This document shows, in pieces, positions 7,078 to 13,735 of a stretch of 31,167 bases of DNA. Both the position numbers and the translations under genes were made by a program. The DNA is from JBDSTW01 sp039914705 (GTDB lineage Bacteria > Pseudomonadota > Gammaproteobacteria > SURF-13): positions 1 through 31,167 of the forward strand of contig JBDSOT010000005.1 in assembly GCA_039914705.1 (NCBI GenBank), in the 5' to 3' direction. Below the pieces are notes generated by a model. It searched no databases. It saw only the letters and a program-made list of their open reading frames with translations, and had not been told where the DNA came from. Numbering within the stretch: position 1 is the first letter of the stretch; the number at the start of each line of letters is the position of its first letter.

Positions 7078-10000
7078 ATGACCCGCCCTCGAGCCGAATC
7101 CGCCATCACAGCGAGCGAACCCTCTCGCGTATCTCCACTACAGCCCGTGCTACCGGCCAGCCGGGGCGAGCATAAGCACTGGGGACAACTTTACGGTAGC
7201 AGTTACGGCCTGATAATCAGCGCAGCGGCACGTCAGCATACCGGCCCGGTAGTGATCATTGCAGAAGACACACTGGCCGCACAGCGACTTGAGCATGAGT
7301 TGCATTTCTACACAGGTCAGGACAGCGATTTGCCGATATTGAGTTTTCCCGACTGGGAAACGCTGCCTTATGACATTTTTTCACCGCACCAGGACATCAT
7401 CTCGCAGCGCCTGGCGACGCTTTATCATCTGCCACAATTGACACGCGGCATTCTCGTGTTGCCGGTCGCCACCTTATTGCAACGATTACTCCCGCGCGAT
7501 TACTTTGAGGCCCATAGCCTGCTGCTCGACGTCGGACAACGGCTTGATCTTAACCAACTGCGCCTGCGCCTGGAGTCAGGTGGGTATCGCTACGTTTCAC
7601 AGGTGATGGAACACGGCGAATTCGCGGTGCGCGGCGGGCTGGTCGATCTGTTCCCCATGGGCGCCGCGCTGCCCTACCGCATCGATCTGTTCGACGAACA
7701 GATTGAAACCATGCGCACCTTCGACCCCGAGAGCCAGCGCAGCATCGCCGCAGTAAAGCAGATTCGCATGCTCCCGGCGCGCGAATATCCATTAACCGAC
7801 GACGGTATTGCCCGATTCCGCCAGTCTTTCCGCGCCAGTTTCGAAGGCGATCCGCAAAGCGTGCCGCTCTATCGCGATGTAAGCAAAGGACTCGCGCCGC
7901 CCGGTATTGAATATTACTTGCCCTTATTTTTCGAGCATACGCATACATTGTTTGATTATTTGCCTGCCAGTAGTTTGGTGATGACAACCCACGGCGTGGC
8001 AACCGCCGCCGACGGCTTCTGGAACGAGGCCTGTGAGCGCTACGAACAGGGCCGCCATGATCGTGAACGGCCACTGTTACCGCCAGCCCGCTTATTCATG
8101 CAGACCAATGAAGTATTCGGTGCGTTGCGTGGTTTCCCGCAGATAAACTTGCAGCATTTTGAAATCGAGCAAGCACCTACGGCCGGCGCACTATCCGCCG
8201 ACATTAATTACGCCACGCGTAACCCACCCTCGCTAACCCTCGATGTACGCGCCGCACGGCCCAGCGCTATCCTTACCGATTTTCTGGAAAAATTTAACGG
8301 GCGTGTATTATTTGCCGCAGAAACAACCGGCCGACGCGAAACCCTGCTGGAATTATTAAAGGGCTGCGATCTGCGCCCTGCCCTGTTTGACGATTGGCCG
8401 AGCTTCCTCGCCGCCGACGCCCGGCTTGGCATTACCGTTGCGCCGCTGGAACATGGCCTGCTGCTTGATGATCCGCGCATCGCCGTTATCGCCGAGACGC
8501 AACTGTTCGGTGACCGTGTCATGCAGCGTCGCCGTCGCAAGGTCCGCAACCGCGACACTGATGCAATCATCCGCAATCTTGCCGAGCTGCATGTCGGTGC
8601 CCCGGTGGTTCACGAAGACCACGGCGTCGGGCGTTATCTCGGGCTGCAAATACTTACTGTCGGCAACATCGAGACGGAATTCCTGGCCCTGGAATACGCG
8701 GGGGGCGACAAGCTTTACGTGCCGGTGTCAGCGCTGCAATTAATCAGCCGCTACACGGGCACGGATAGTGAACATGCGCCACTGCACCGCTTGGGCAGCG
8801 ACCAATGGGAACGCGCCAAGCGCAAGGCACGCGAGCGCGTGCGCGACGTGGCGGCCGAGCTGCTCGAGATTCACGCCCAACGCGCGGCGCGCAAGGGCCA
8901 CGCCTTCGCGATTTCGGACGATGAATACGCCGCCTTCGCCGCCGCCTTTCCATTTGAGGAAACGCCCGACCAGATGGATGCGATCGACAATGTGCTGGAT
9001 GATATGCGCTCCGGCAAACCGATGGATCGCTTGATTTGCGGCGATGTCGGTTTCGGCAAGACCGAGGTCGCCATGCGCGCCGCGTTCGTGGCCACCCAGG
9101 GCGGGCGGCAAGTGGCCATGCTCGTACCCACCACCCTGCTCGCCCAGCAACATTATCAAACCTTCAAGGATCGCTTCGCCGACTGGCCGGTCAATATTGA
9201 GGTTATCTCGCGTTTTCGCTCCAAAAAACAGCAGGACGAGGTGATAGCAGGCATCGAAGCCGGTACGGTGGACATTATTATAGGGACGCATAAACTCATC
9301 CAGGATAACATTAAGTTTAAGCGCTTAGGCCTTGTAATAATTGATGAAGAGCATCGCTTTGGCGTGCGTCAAAAAGAGCGCTTCAAGCAATTGCGCGCCG
9401 AGGTTGACGTGCTGACGCTCACCGCCACGCCGATCCCGCGCACCCTGAGCATGTCGCTGTCGGGAATGCGCGACCTCTCCATTATTGCCACCGCACCCTC
9501 ACGGCGGCTGGCCATCAAGACCTTCGTGCGCGAGTGGAATAAACCCTTACTGTATGAATCCTGCCTGCGCGAGATCAAGCGCGGCGGGCAGGTGTATTTT
9601 CTGCACAACGAGGTCGAGACCATCGAGAAGATGGCGAACGAGCTTGAGGCCCTGGTGCCCGAGGCCAGCGTGCGCGTGGCGCACGGACAGATGCGCGAGC
9701 GTGATCTTGAGCAGGTCATGCTTGATTTTTATCATCAGCGCTTTAACATCCTGGTATGCAGCACCATTATCGAAACCGGCATCGACGTGCCCAGCGCCAA
9801 TACCATCATCATCAACCGCGCGGATAAACTCGGCCTCGCACAGCTTTATCAATTGCGCGGCCGCGTCGGCCGTTCGCACCATCGCGCCTATGCTTATTTA
9901 ATAATCCCTTCGCGCAAGACCATCAGCGCCGATGCACTCAAGCGCCTGGAGGCCATCGAATCCATTGAGGACCTGGGCGCGGGGTTCACGCTTGCCTCGC

Positions 10001-10593
10001 ACGATCTGGAGATTCGCGGTGCGGGCGAATTGCTCGGCGAGGAGCAGAGCGGCCAGATTCATGAGATTGGCTACACGCTGTATACCGAATTACTGGAACG
10101 TGCCGTAAAGGCATTGAAGGAAGGCCGCCAGCCCGACCTTGAAGCGCCGCCCGAGCGCAGCATGGAGATTGACCTGCACGCACCGGCGCTGATACCGGCT
10201 GATTATCTGTTCGATGTGCATGCGCGCCTGATCTTGTACAAGCGCATCGCCAGCGCGGCGAATGATGATGAATTGCGCGAATTGCAGGTCGAGATGATCG
10301 ACCGCTTTGGTCTGCTACCCGAGGCCACCAAGACACTGTTCAGCATTACGGAATTGAAGCTCAAGGCCGTGCAACTGGGGATTATCAAGATTGATGCGGG
10401 GATGGCAGGCGGGCGTATCGTATTCGGCGCAACCCCGAATATCGACCCGCTGAAGATCATCAAACTCATTCAGACGCAGCCGAAAATCTACAAATTAGAT
10501 GGTCAACACAAACTGCGGCTGACGATGGATTTGCCCGACACCGCCGCGCGCCTTGCCATGTTGGAGGCTTTGCTAACCCAACTCGCAGCCTAG
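7078..10593 (+). CDS. mfd: Transcription-repair coupling factor Mfd
   Basis: Mfd removes RNA polymerase stalled at DNA lesions and recruits UvrA. The 1171-residue protein has the full architecture: UvrB-homology region (about 30-360), the RNA polymerase interaction domain near 490-560 (DHGVGRYLGLQ), a RecG-like translocase with GDVGFGKT (655-662), DEEH (756-759), TATPIPRTLSMSLSG and QLRGRVGRS, and the C-terminal regulatory TRCF domain (about 1010-1150). Length and motif order are normal. The ATG at 7078 gives the expected N terminus, though the first 30 residues are variable in the family. The stop abuts the def stop codon with no intervening base. Confidence 0.97.
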   Translation: MTRPRAESAITASEPSRVSPLQPVLPASRGEHKHWGQLYGSSYGLIISAAARQHTGPVVIIAEDTLAAQRLEHELHFYTGQDSDLPILSFPDWETLPYDIFSPHQDIISQRLATLYHLPQLTRGILVLPVATLLQRLLPRDYFEAHSLLLDVGQRLDLNQLRLRLESGGYRYVSQVMEHGEFAVRGGLVDLFPMGAALPYRIDLFDEQIETMRTFDPESQRSIAAVKQIRMLPAREYPLTDDGIARFRQSFRASFEGDPQSVPLYRDVSKGLAPPGIEYYLPLFFEHTHTLFDYLPASSLVMTTHGVATAADGFWNEACERYEQGRHDRERPLLPPARLFMQTNEVFGALRGFPQINLQHFEIEQAPTAGALSADINYATRNPPSLTLDVRAARPSAILTDFLEKFNGRVLFAAETTGRRETLLELLKGCDLRPALFDDWPSFLAADARLGITVAPLEHGLLLDDPRIAVIAETQLFGDRVMQRRRRKVRNRDTDAIIRNLAELHVGAPVVHEDHGVGRYLGLQILTVGNIETEFLALEYAGGDKLYVPVSALQLISRYTGTDSEHAPLHRLGSDQWERAKRKARERVRDVAAELLEIHAQRAARKGHAFAISDDEYAAFAAAFPFEETPDQMDAIDNVLDDMRSGKPMDRLICGDVGFGKTEVAMRAAFVATQGGRQVAMLVPTTLLAQQHYQTFKDRFADWPVNIEVISRFRSKKQQDEVIAGIEAGTVDIIIGTHKLIQDNIKFKRLGLVIIDEEHRFGVRQKERFKQLRAEVDVLTLTATPIPRTLSMSLSGMRDLSIIATAPSRRLAIKTFVREWNKPLLYESCLREIKRGGQVYFLHNEVETIEKMANELEALVPEASVRVAHGQMRERDLEQVMLDFYHQRFNILVCSTIIETGIDVPSANTIIINRADKLGLAQLYQLRGRVGRSHHRAYAYLIIPSRKTISADALKRLEAIESIEDLGAGFTLASHDLEIRGAGELLGEEQSGQIHEIGYTLYTELLERAVKALKEGRQPDLEAPPERSMEIDLHAPALIPADYLFDVHARLILYKRIASAANDDELRELQVEMIDRFGLLPEATKTLFSITELKLKAVQLGIIKIDAGMAGGRIVFGATPNIDPLKIIKLIQTQPKIYKLDGQHKLRLTMDLPDTAARLAMLEALLTQLAA

Positions 10594-11136
10594 TTAATCT
10601 TGCGGCCCGATCTCGACACCTGCAAGGTCGGCCAATTCCTGTTCAAAACCAAACAGGCGCAGATCCGTGATGCGCTGCGGATACAGAATGCCCTCCAGGT
10701 GATCGCATTCATGCTGCGCCACGCGCGCATGAAAACCATGCGCCTCGCGCTCGAAGCGCACACCCTGCGGGTCAAAACCGGCGTAGCGGATATGCGTATA
10801 GCGCGATACCAAGCCGCGCATGCCCGGCACACTCAAACAGCCCTCCCACATATCGTCCGTTGCGTCGCTCAACAATTCAATCTCGGGGTTAATCAGGATG
10901 GTCATCGGCACCGGCTCGGCGTCCGGATAGCGCGGGTTGGCCTCAACACCGAAAATAACCACACTTTGACTTACACCAATTTGCGGCGCGGCCAATCCAG
11001 CACCGTTGCGCTCCGCCATGGTGTCGAACATATCCTCGATCAGCGCGTCGAGGGCCGATGTGTTGAAGGCGGTGACAGGTTGCGCCTTCTGCAACAGCAG
11101 GGGATGCCCCATGCGCAACACGTTTTTAACAGCCAT
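10594..11136 (-). CDS. def: Peptide deformylase
   Basis: This metalloenzyme removes the formyl group from new N-terminal Met. All three signature motifs are present in the 180-residue protein: GAGLAAPQIG (residues about 46-55), EGCLSVPG (about 98-105, Cys ligand) and QHECDHLEG (about 142-150, HExxH-type with two His ligands). The gene stands alone: neither fmt nor other usual partners follow, since it converges directly on mfd (stop codons adjacent). Its upstream side ends in a transposase remnant and the cassette array. A second def beside fmt may exist elsewhere in the genome (inference). Confidence 0.96.
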   Translation of the reverse strand: MAVKNVLRMGHPLLLQKAQPVTAFNTSALDALIEDMFDTMAERNGAGLAAPQIGVSQSVVIFGVEANPRYPDAEPVPMTILINPEIELLSDATDDMWEGCLSVPGMRGLVSRYTHIRYAGFDPQGVRFEREAHGFHARVAQHECDHLEGILYPQRITDLRLFGFEQELADLAGVEIGPQD

Positions 11137-11179
11137 GACTTATTACCCGATCCGTTATTAACACTAAAATAAATGATAA

Positions 11180-11305
11180 TTAGGACGAAACGCAACCCAA
11201 GTAGACGATCAGTGAGAGTTTAAAAACATTCTCATGCCGATGATTGTAACGGTATTCAATTTCTTTTAGATACATGGGAAAGTGATACCTCGATACGCCC
11301 CGATA
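11180..11305 (-). pseudogene. 3' remnant of an IS1595-like transposase
   Basis: The last 42 codons of this open frame (from MLRYRGVSRYHF onward) resemble the C terminus of DDE transposases of the IS1595 group: RGVSRYHFPMYLKEIEYRY, then NHRHENVFKL. The rest of the gene, including the DDE residues, is missing. The frame continues upstream only through attC-like DNA, which is unrelated. The break therefore lies close to 11305-11329, at the end of the cassette array. Family call is from memory of the C-terminal motif. Confidence 0.55.
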
Positions 11306-11328
11306 ACGCAACATGGCTTGCACCCGAC

Positions 11329-11409
11329 ACCTAACAAATGAAAGGGACTTCCCCGTCCCGAGGCTGCGAGAAGTTTCCGCCAACGGCATCAAAAGTTCTA
11401 CTGTTAACC
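11329..11409 (-). other. attC5, degenerate attC-like site
   Basis: R' box GTTAGGT (minus, 11335-11329) fits GTTRRRY. The last 40 bases are nearly the same as the end of attC4 and contain a GGGAC...GTCCC hairpin. The R'' box is unclear: GGTTAAC at the VOC stop codon is the closest candidate and does not match the start of the cassette. It may be an eroded or recombined site. Confidence 0.4.
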
Positions 11410-11877
11410 ACGCACCGCTGCTTCAATGGCTGCAACGTCGATCTTGCGCATTGGCATCATTGCCTCAAATGCCCGTTTAGCCACGTCGCCACCTAAAGCC
11501 ATTGCTTCCGTCAGGACTCTCGGCGTGATTTGCCAACTAATACCCCACTTGTCCTGGCACCAACCGCACTGACTTTCTTTTCCACCGTTATCTACAATAG
11601 CGCTCCAATAGCGATCCGTTTCTTCTTGATCCTCGGTGGATATCTGAAAGGAGAACGCTTCGCTGTGCTTGAATCGAGGGCCGCCATTAAGTCCGATGCA
11701 AGGTATGCCAGCAACAACAAATTCCACAGTTAAAACATCACCAGCTTTTCCGTCAGGATAATCAGACGGTGCTCGGTGAACAGCGCCAAGGCTACTCTCT
11801 GCGAAAAGACGCGTATAGAAGCGCGCGGCTTCCTCTGCATCGCGTTCATACCACAAGCAGATCGTGTTCTTATTCAT
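11404..11877 (-). CDS. VOC-superfamily protein (PhnB-like, '3-dmu-9_3-mt' family)
   Basis: The 157-residue product is a glyoxalase/bleomycin-resistance-fold protein of the PhnB-like group. Landmarks are the N-terminal CLWYERDAEEAARFYTRLF, a central EFVVAGIPCIGLNGGP and the signature CGWCQDKWGISWQI near residue 103, followed by FEAMMPMRKIDVAAIE. These proteins often have an unknown substrate; the family's methyltransferase name is historical and should not be taken as a function. It is preceded by AGAGGTG, a good ribosome site, and begins about 45 bp after an attC-like R' box. Position and orientation identify it as an integron cassette gene. Confidence 0.85.
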   Translation of the reverse strand: MNKNTICLWYERDAEEAARFYTRLFAESSLGAVHRAPSDYPDGKAGDVLTVEFVVAGIPCIGLNGGPRFKHSEAFSFQISTEDQEETDRYWSAIVDNGGKESQCGWCQDKWGISWQITPRVLTEAMALGGDVAKRAFEAMMPMRKIDVAAIEAAVRG

Positions 11878-11922
11878 GAAGTGTCACCTCTTTGTTGCGA
11901 TAGCAAGGATATTTGCCCTGCC

Positions 11923-11995
11923 GCCTAACGAATGAAAGGGACTTCCGTCCCGAGGCTGCGCGCTTTTGGTGCGCCCCTCAAATGCAATGTTGGTG
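11923..11995 (-). other. attC4, partly degenerate attC site
   Basis: On the minus strand R'' is CACCAAC (11995-11989) and R' is GTTAGGC (11929-11923), a perfect GTTRRRY. The inner arms (CATTTGAGGGGC against GTCCCTTTCATTC) pair only partly. It precedes the VOC cassette, whose first bases TTAGGC belong to this R' box. The last 37 bases recur in attC5. Confidence 0.55.
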
Positions 11996-12054
11996 GGTTA
12001 TATGACCACCCTCGTTGCAAAAGCTAAACAGCTTATGGCACTGCGCGTGTCCAA
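11929..12054 (-). mobile_element. Small gene-less cassette
   Basis: This 126-bp unit lies between the R' cleavage points of attC3 and attC4. About 60 bp of it is not attC and has no open frame with a ribosome site on the minus strand. Instead it carries a segment (11993-12055) that recurs with about 90% identity at 12854-12917, next to attC1. Gene-less cassettes of this size are known in chromosomal arrays. Confidence 0.5.
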
Positions 12055-12055
12055 C
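11993..12055. repeat. Direct repeat, copy A (beside attC3)
   Basis: A 63-bp segment begins GTGGGTTATATGACCACC and ends at the R' box of attC3. It matches 12854-12917 at all but five of its first 55 bases. Both copies sit immediately after an attC R' box in the minus reading direction, so they mark the start of two cassettes of common origin. Confidence 0.8.
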
Positions 12056-12123
12056 GCCCGCGTTGACCGGCGCCGTGAAGCGCGCAGCGCTGAACCGCGT
12101 CCGAGTCGAACGCAAAGTTAGAC
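12049..12123 (-). other. attC3, clear attC recombination site
   Basis: Minus strand: R'' GTCTAAC (12123-12117), unpaired TTT spacer, L'' GCGTTCGAC, variable stem, L' GTCAACGC, GGGC spacer, R' GTTGGAC (12055-12049). L'' has one extra base (C) relative to L', the extrahelical base that sets strand choice for IntI. R'' overlaps the stop codon of the HNH gene, a common arrangement. Length is 75 nt. Confidence 0.8.
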
Positions 12124-12615
12124 CTCATCATTATCACGCTTAAGGCTATTGTGACTGCGGCACAGGAATCGAAGATTGGACAGCTCGTCTGTGCCCCCGC
12201 GCGAAAGGGCCTTGATGTGGTCGACGGTTAAGTGCTCAGCGGTGTTGCAGCCGGGCACCGCACAGACGTAAGGAACTCCTGCATCGAGCATGGCAAGTAT
12301 GAGGTAGGAGCGACCCGCATCGAACTGTCTGCGCCGGACTTTCGTGTGCGTTTTCTTGGCTTTGGCACCAGCTTCGGAAATTCGGATCTGTTCCAAGAGG
12401 CACAAGTACTGGTCGTACGAAAGCTCAGAGTACTTCGCGAGTGGCCCCATGCCGCCATGACAGGCATTTCGCAACGGCTCATCAGTCATGTGTGAGTACG
12501 CGAGCTGAATCAGTTCGGCCAGGCGCTGCGGCGGAACGTTCAATGCAGGACGGTGGACTAGGACACCGATGTTTGGCGCAAACGAGACGACGTCCTCAAT
12601 ATGTATCAGCGGCAT
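12118..12615 (-). CDS. HNH-family nuclease in an integron cassette
   Basis: The 165-residue product ends in a compact HNH/zinc module: CAVPGC (Cys118, Cys123), LTVDHIKALSRGGTDELSN (Asp132-His133, Asn147) and CRSHN (Cys152, His155). These supply the two zinc-binding pairs and the metal-dependent catalytic His. The first 110 residues are helical and match nothing I recognise; a basic stretch KAKKTHTKVRRRQ near 86-98 may bind nucleic acid. It starts 20 bp after the cassette boundary (TTAGAC) and its stop codon overlaps the R'' box of attC3. It could be a restriction-like or homing-type nuclease, or a toxin; the sequence does not decide. Confidence 0.85.
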   Translation of the reverse strand: MPLIHIEDVVSFAPNIGVLVHRPALNVPPQRLAELIQLAYSHMTDEPLRNACHGGMGPLAKYSELSYDQYLCLLEQIRISEAGAKAKKTHTKVRRRQFDAGRSYLILAMLDAGVPYVCAVPGCNTAEHLTVDHIKALSRGGTDELSNLRFLCRSHNSLKRDNDEV

Positions 12616-12634
12616 ATGCGTCTGGATCGATGAG

Positions 12635-12758
12635 GTCTAACGTGGCGCGAGTTGAGCCGCACCCTAAGTGATTAAGGATAAGATGATTTTATCGTTAATC
12701 ACGGATGGCCGGTAGCCGCGACCGGAAGGAGCGGTGTCGGCTCGAACGAGAGTTGGAC
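12635..12758 (-). other. attC2, long attC recombination site
   Basis: Minus strand: R'' GTCCAAC (12758-12752), L'' GTTCGAGCCGACACC, a long variable arm that itself holds a GTGATTAA/TTAATCAC hairpin (12667-12703 region), L' GGTGCGGCTCAAC, R' GTTAGAC (12641-12635). L'' and L' pair fully except two extra bases in L'' (C and A), the extrahelical bases of a genuine attC. At 124 nt it is within the VCR-like size class. R' opens the HNH cassette. Confidence 0.8.
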
Positions 12759-12916
12759 GGCGCGTAGCGTCGGATAATGAAAGTTCGTGACAACTCGCGC
12801 CACGTTGGTTAGCGCGCGCGTTTAGCGCCAACGTGGGTGTTTAGAGAAACCGAGTGGGTTATGTGACCATCCTCGTTGCAGAAGCTAGACAGCTTATGGC
12901 GCTGCGCGCTGACCAA
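12641..12916 (-). mobile_element. Gene-less cassette ending in attC2
   Basis: This 276-bp cassette runs from the R' box of attC1 to that of attC2. No open frame of useful length is seen on the minus strand. It begins with the 64-bp repeat shared with 11993-12055. It also contains nested inverted repeats: CCACGTTGG/CCAACGTGG (12800-12808 and 12828-12836), and a 14-bp perfect pair with the attC2 end (12641-12654 and 12791-12804). The region may encode a structured RNA, or be an eroded array segment. Confidence 0.5.
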
Positions 12917-12917
12917 C
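12854..12917. repeat. Direct repeat, copy B (beside attC1)
   Basis: Second copy of the 63-bp segment at 11993-12055; differences are mostly A/G transitions. It ends at the R' box of attC1. Confidence 0.8.
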
Positions 12918-12973
12918 GTAAAGTTAAGGGGCGCCGCGCTTTTGCGGCGTCCCTCTTGAACGTAGGGTTAGCC
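12911..12973 (-). other. attC1, clear attC recombination site
   Basis: Minus strand: R'' GGCTAAC (12973-12967), CCTAC spacer, L'' GTTCAAGAGGGACGCCGC, AAAA-containing loop, L' GCGGCGCCCCTTAAC, TTTAC spacer, R' GTTGGTC (12917-12911). The arms pair over 15 bp with extra bases in L'' (C, A, A). GTTCAAG against CTTAAC is the classic attC L-box pair and fixes the orientation. R' deviates from GTTRRRY at one position. Length is 63 nt. Confidence 0.8.
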
Positions 12974-13066
12974 TTATTTTGCGTGACGGCTTGCGTCAAT
13001 AGCCAAACCAACAAAAACAAAAGAAACCACTAAAACAAGCAAAGCGGCAATAATTTCCATGTTCAT
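12974..13066 (-). CDS. 30-residue single-span membrane peptide
   Basis: The frame encodes MNMEIIAALLVLVVSFVFVG and ten further residues (a short polar tail). A hydrophobic helix of about 18 residues covers most of it. Its ATG overlaps the stop of the upstream 75-codon gene (ATGA), so it is probably translated by coupling. The TAA stop is one base from the R'' box of attC1. The overlap, the strong hydrophobic pattern and the fit to the cassette end support a real gene, although it is very short. Function unknown; a small membrane toxin or a partner subunit is possible. Confidence 0.55.
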   Translation of the reverse strand: MNMEIIAALLVLVVSFVFVGLAIDASRHAK

Positions 13067-13290
13067 AACTCCCTGAGAGATTCAATGCGTTGTTCAATGC
13101 GCCTGTGTAAAAGTACAACACCCACTGTGGCAACAACCGCAGCTACCGTGACCGTGGTAATTAGAATTGTGCTCGCAGATGCAATGTTTGAGGCAAGCCA
13201 TCCCACCAAACTAATATCTGTAACCACAAGAATACCTAACCAAACTTTAAGGTAGGCTATTTGCTCTTTTGTAAAATCAGTTTCTGACAA
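13063..13290 (-). CDS. 75-residue membrane protein with two spans
   Basis: Hydrophobic segments at about 14-32 and 40-61 are followed by a charged tail RRIEQRIESLREL, which may form an amphipathic helix in the cytoplasm. The N terminus is polar (MSETDFTKEQ). The best start is TTG at 13290; no strong ribosome site is present. The gene overlaps the following 30-codon frame by 4 bp. I do not recognise a named family. Proteins of this size and layout are frequent cargo in integron arrays, which fits its location upstream of attC1. Confidence 0.65.
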   Translation of the reverse strand: MSETDFTKEQIAYLKVWLGILVVTDISLVGWLASNIASASTILITTVTVAAVVATVGVVLLHRRIEQRIESLREL

Positions 13291-13620
13291 CCAGGCAACA
13301 GTATTTGATTTAGATTAAACGCTTTATTTTATTCCGTGGCAAACAGTGTCCGCGATTATAGAGCACGCCGCCAAGTTGAGCCTTAACCCCTCGTCATCGA
13401 CATAAAGCGTATTACTTGTGCCGGGTTTTCCGGGAATTCGTGGCGTTCGGGTTTGAGCGCAATCGCCTGGTAAATGGCTGCTTTAAGTCGGTGTCGCTGA
13501 TGCCTGTGCGTAGCAGCGGGCGCAGACAAATTTAGGCAATAGCTTCGTGTGGTCTTCCGCGTCTTAGAATAACCGCAAAAAATACAGTTGCGATCCCTCA
13601 AAAGTTGGTCGCACGGCTAA
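13291..13620 (-). pseudogene. Possible frameshifted zinc-ribbon gene and leader of the first cassette
   Basis: A 72-codon minus-strand frame (13601-13383, TTG start) begins RDRNCIFCGYSKTRK, giving one C-x2-C pair. In the next reading frame, a few bases later, lies KLLPKFVCARCYAQAS with a second C-x2-C pair, and the first frame then continues LKAAIYQAIALKPERHE. Two knuckles split between frames suggest a zinc-ribbon gene disrupted by two frameshifts, or chance. TTAGCC at 13620-13615 (minus) matches the complement of the attC1 R'' box, so this may be the start of the first cassette. 13291-13382 holds no gene that I can see. Confidence 0.35.
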
Positions 13621-13637
13621 ATACTGTATGAACCCCT

Positions 13638-13672
13638 GTAACCATAAGTATCTCCTAGGATACTCTGGTTAC
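13638..13672. repeat. Imperfect hairpin downstream of mtnP
   Basis: GTAACCA (13638-13644) pairs with TGGTTAC (13666-13672) and AGTATC with GATACT inside it, around a TCCTAG loop. The stem is about 13 bp with a small internal bulge. It lies 64 bp past the mtnP stop and just before the proposed array boundary. No T-run follows in the mtnP direction. Confidence 0.55.
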
Positions 13673-13735
13673 GAAACGCCCTAATTCCAAATTCTAATAG
13701 AGCATTAACTTTTCTGCGACAGCAGCCAACAAAAA

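Larger units (their letters stand above)
11329..13620 (-). mobile_element. Integron gene-cassette array without a visible integrase (CALIN-like)
   Basis: Three sites with clear attC architecture and two degenerate ones lie in tandem, all in minus orientation, separated by short genes or gene-less spacers. Proposed cassettes, cut at G/TT of each R' box: 12917-13620 (small membrane proteins; left boundary tentative), 12641-12916 (no gene), 12055-12640 (HNH gene), 11929-12054 (no gene) and 11335-11928 (VOC gene). The best internal proof is that the HNH cassette begins with TTAGAC and its own attC R'' box is GTCTAAC, an exact complement, as expected of a circularised cassette. No integrase gene (intI) is found within the window. 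Confidence 0.75.

Noticed and set aside
8740..9291. Long antisense frames within mfd and clpA (up to about 180-200 codons)
   Set aside because: These fall opposite well-conserved helicase and AAA+ motifs; composition reflects the sense codon usage and no protein family is visible.
12002..12121. A 39-codon plus-strand frame beginning MTTLVAKAKQLMALR and a related frame from 12863
   Set aside because: Both run antisense through attC arms, end in the R' or R'' boxes, diverge as soon as the 63-bp repeat ends and lack a ribosome site. They are explained by the repeat and the attC sequence.
12232..12671. Plus-strand open frames opposite the HNH cassette gene
   Set aside because: They are in the antisense frames of a gene with clear zinc and HNH motifs and show no domain of their own.
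13638..13672. Rho-independent terminator for the mtnP operon
   Set aside because: The hairpin is clear, but there is no T-run after it in the mtnP direction; kept only as a repeat.
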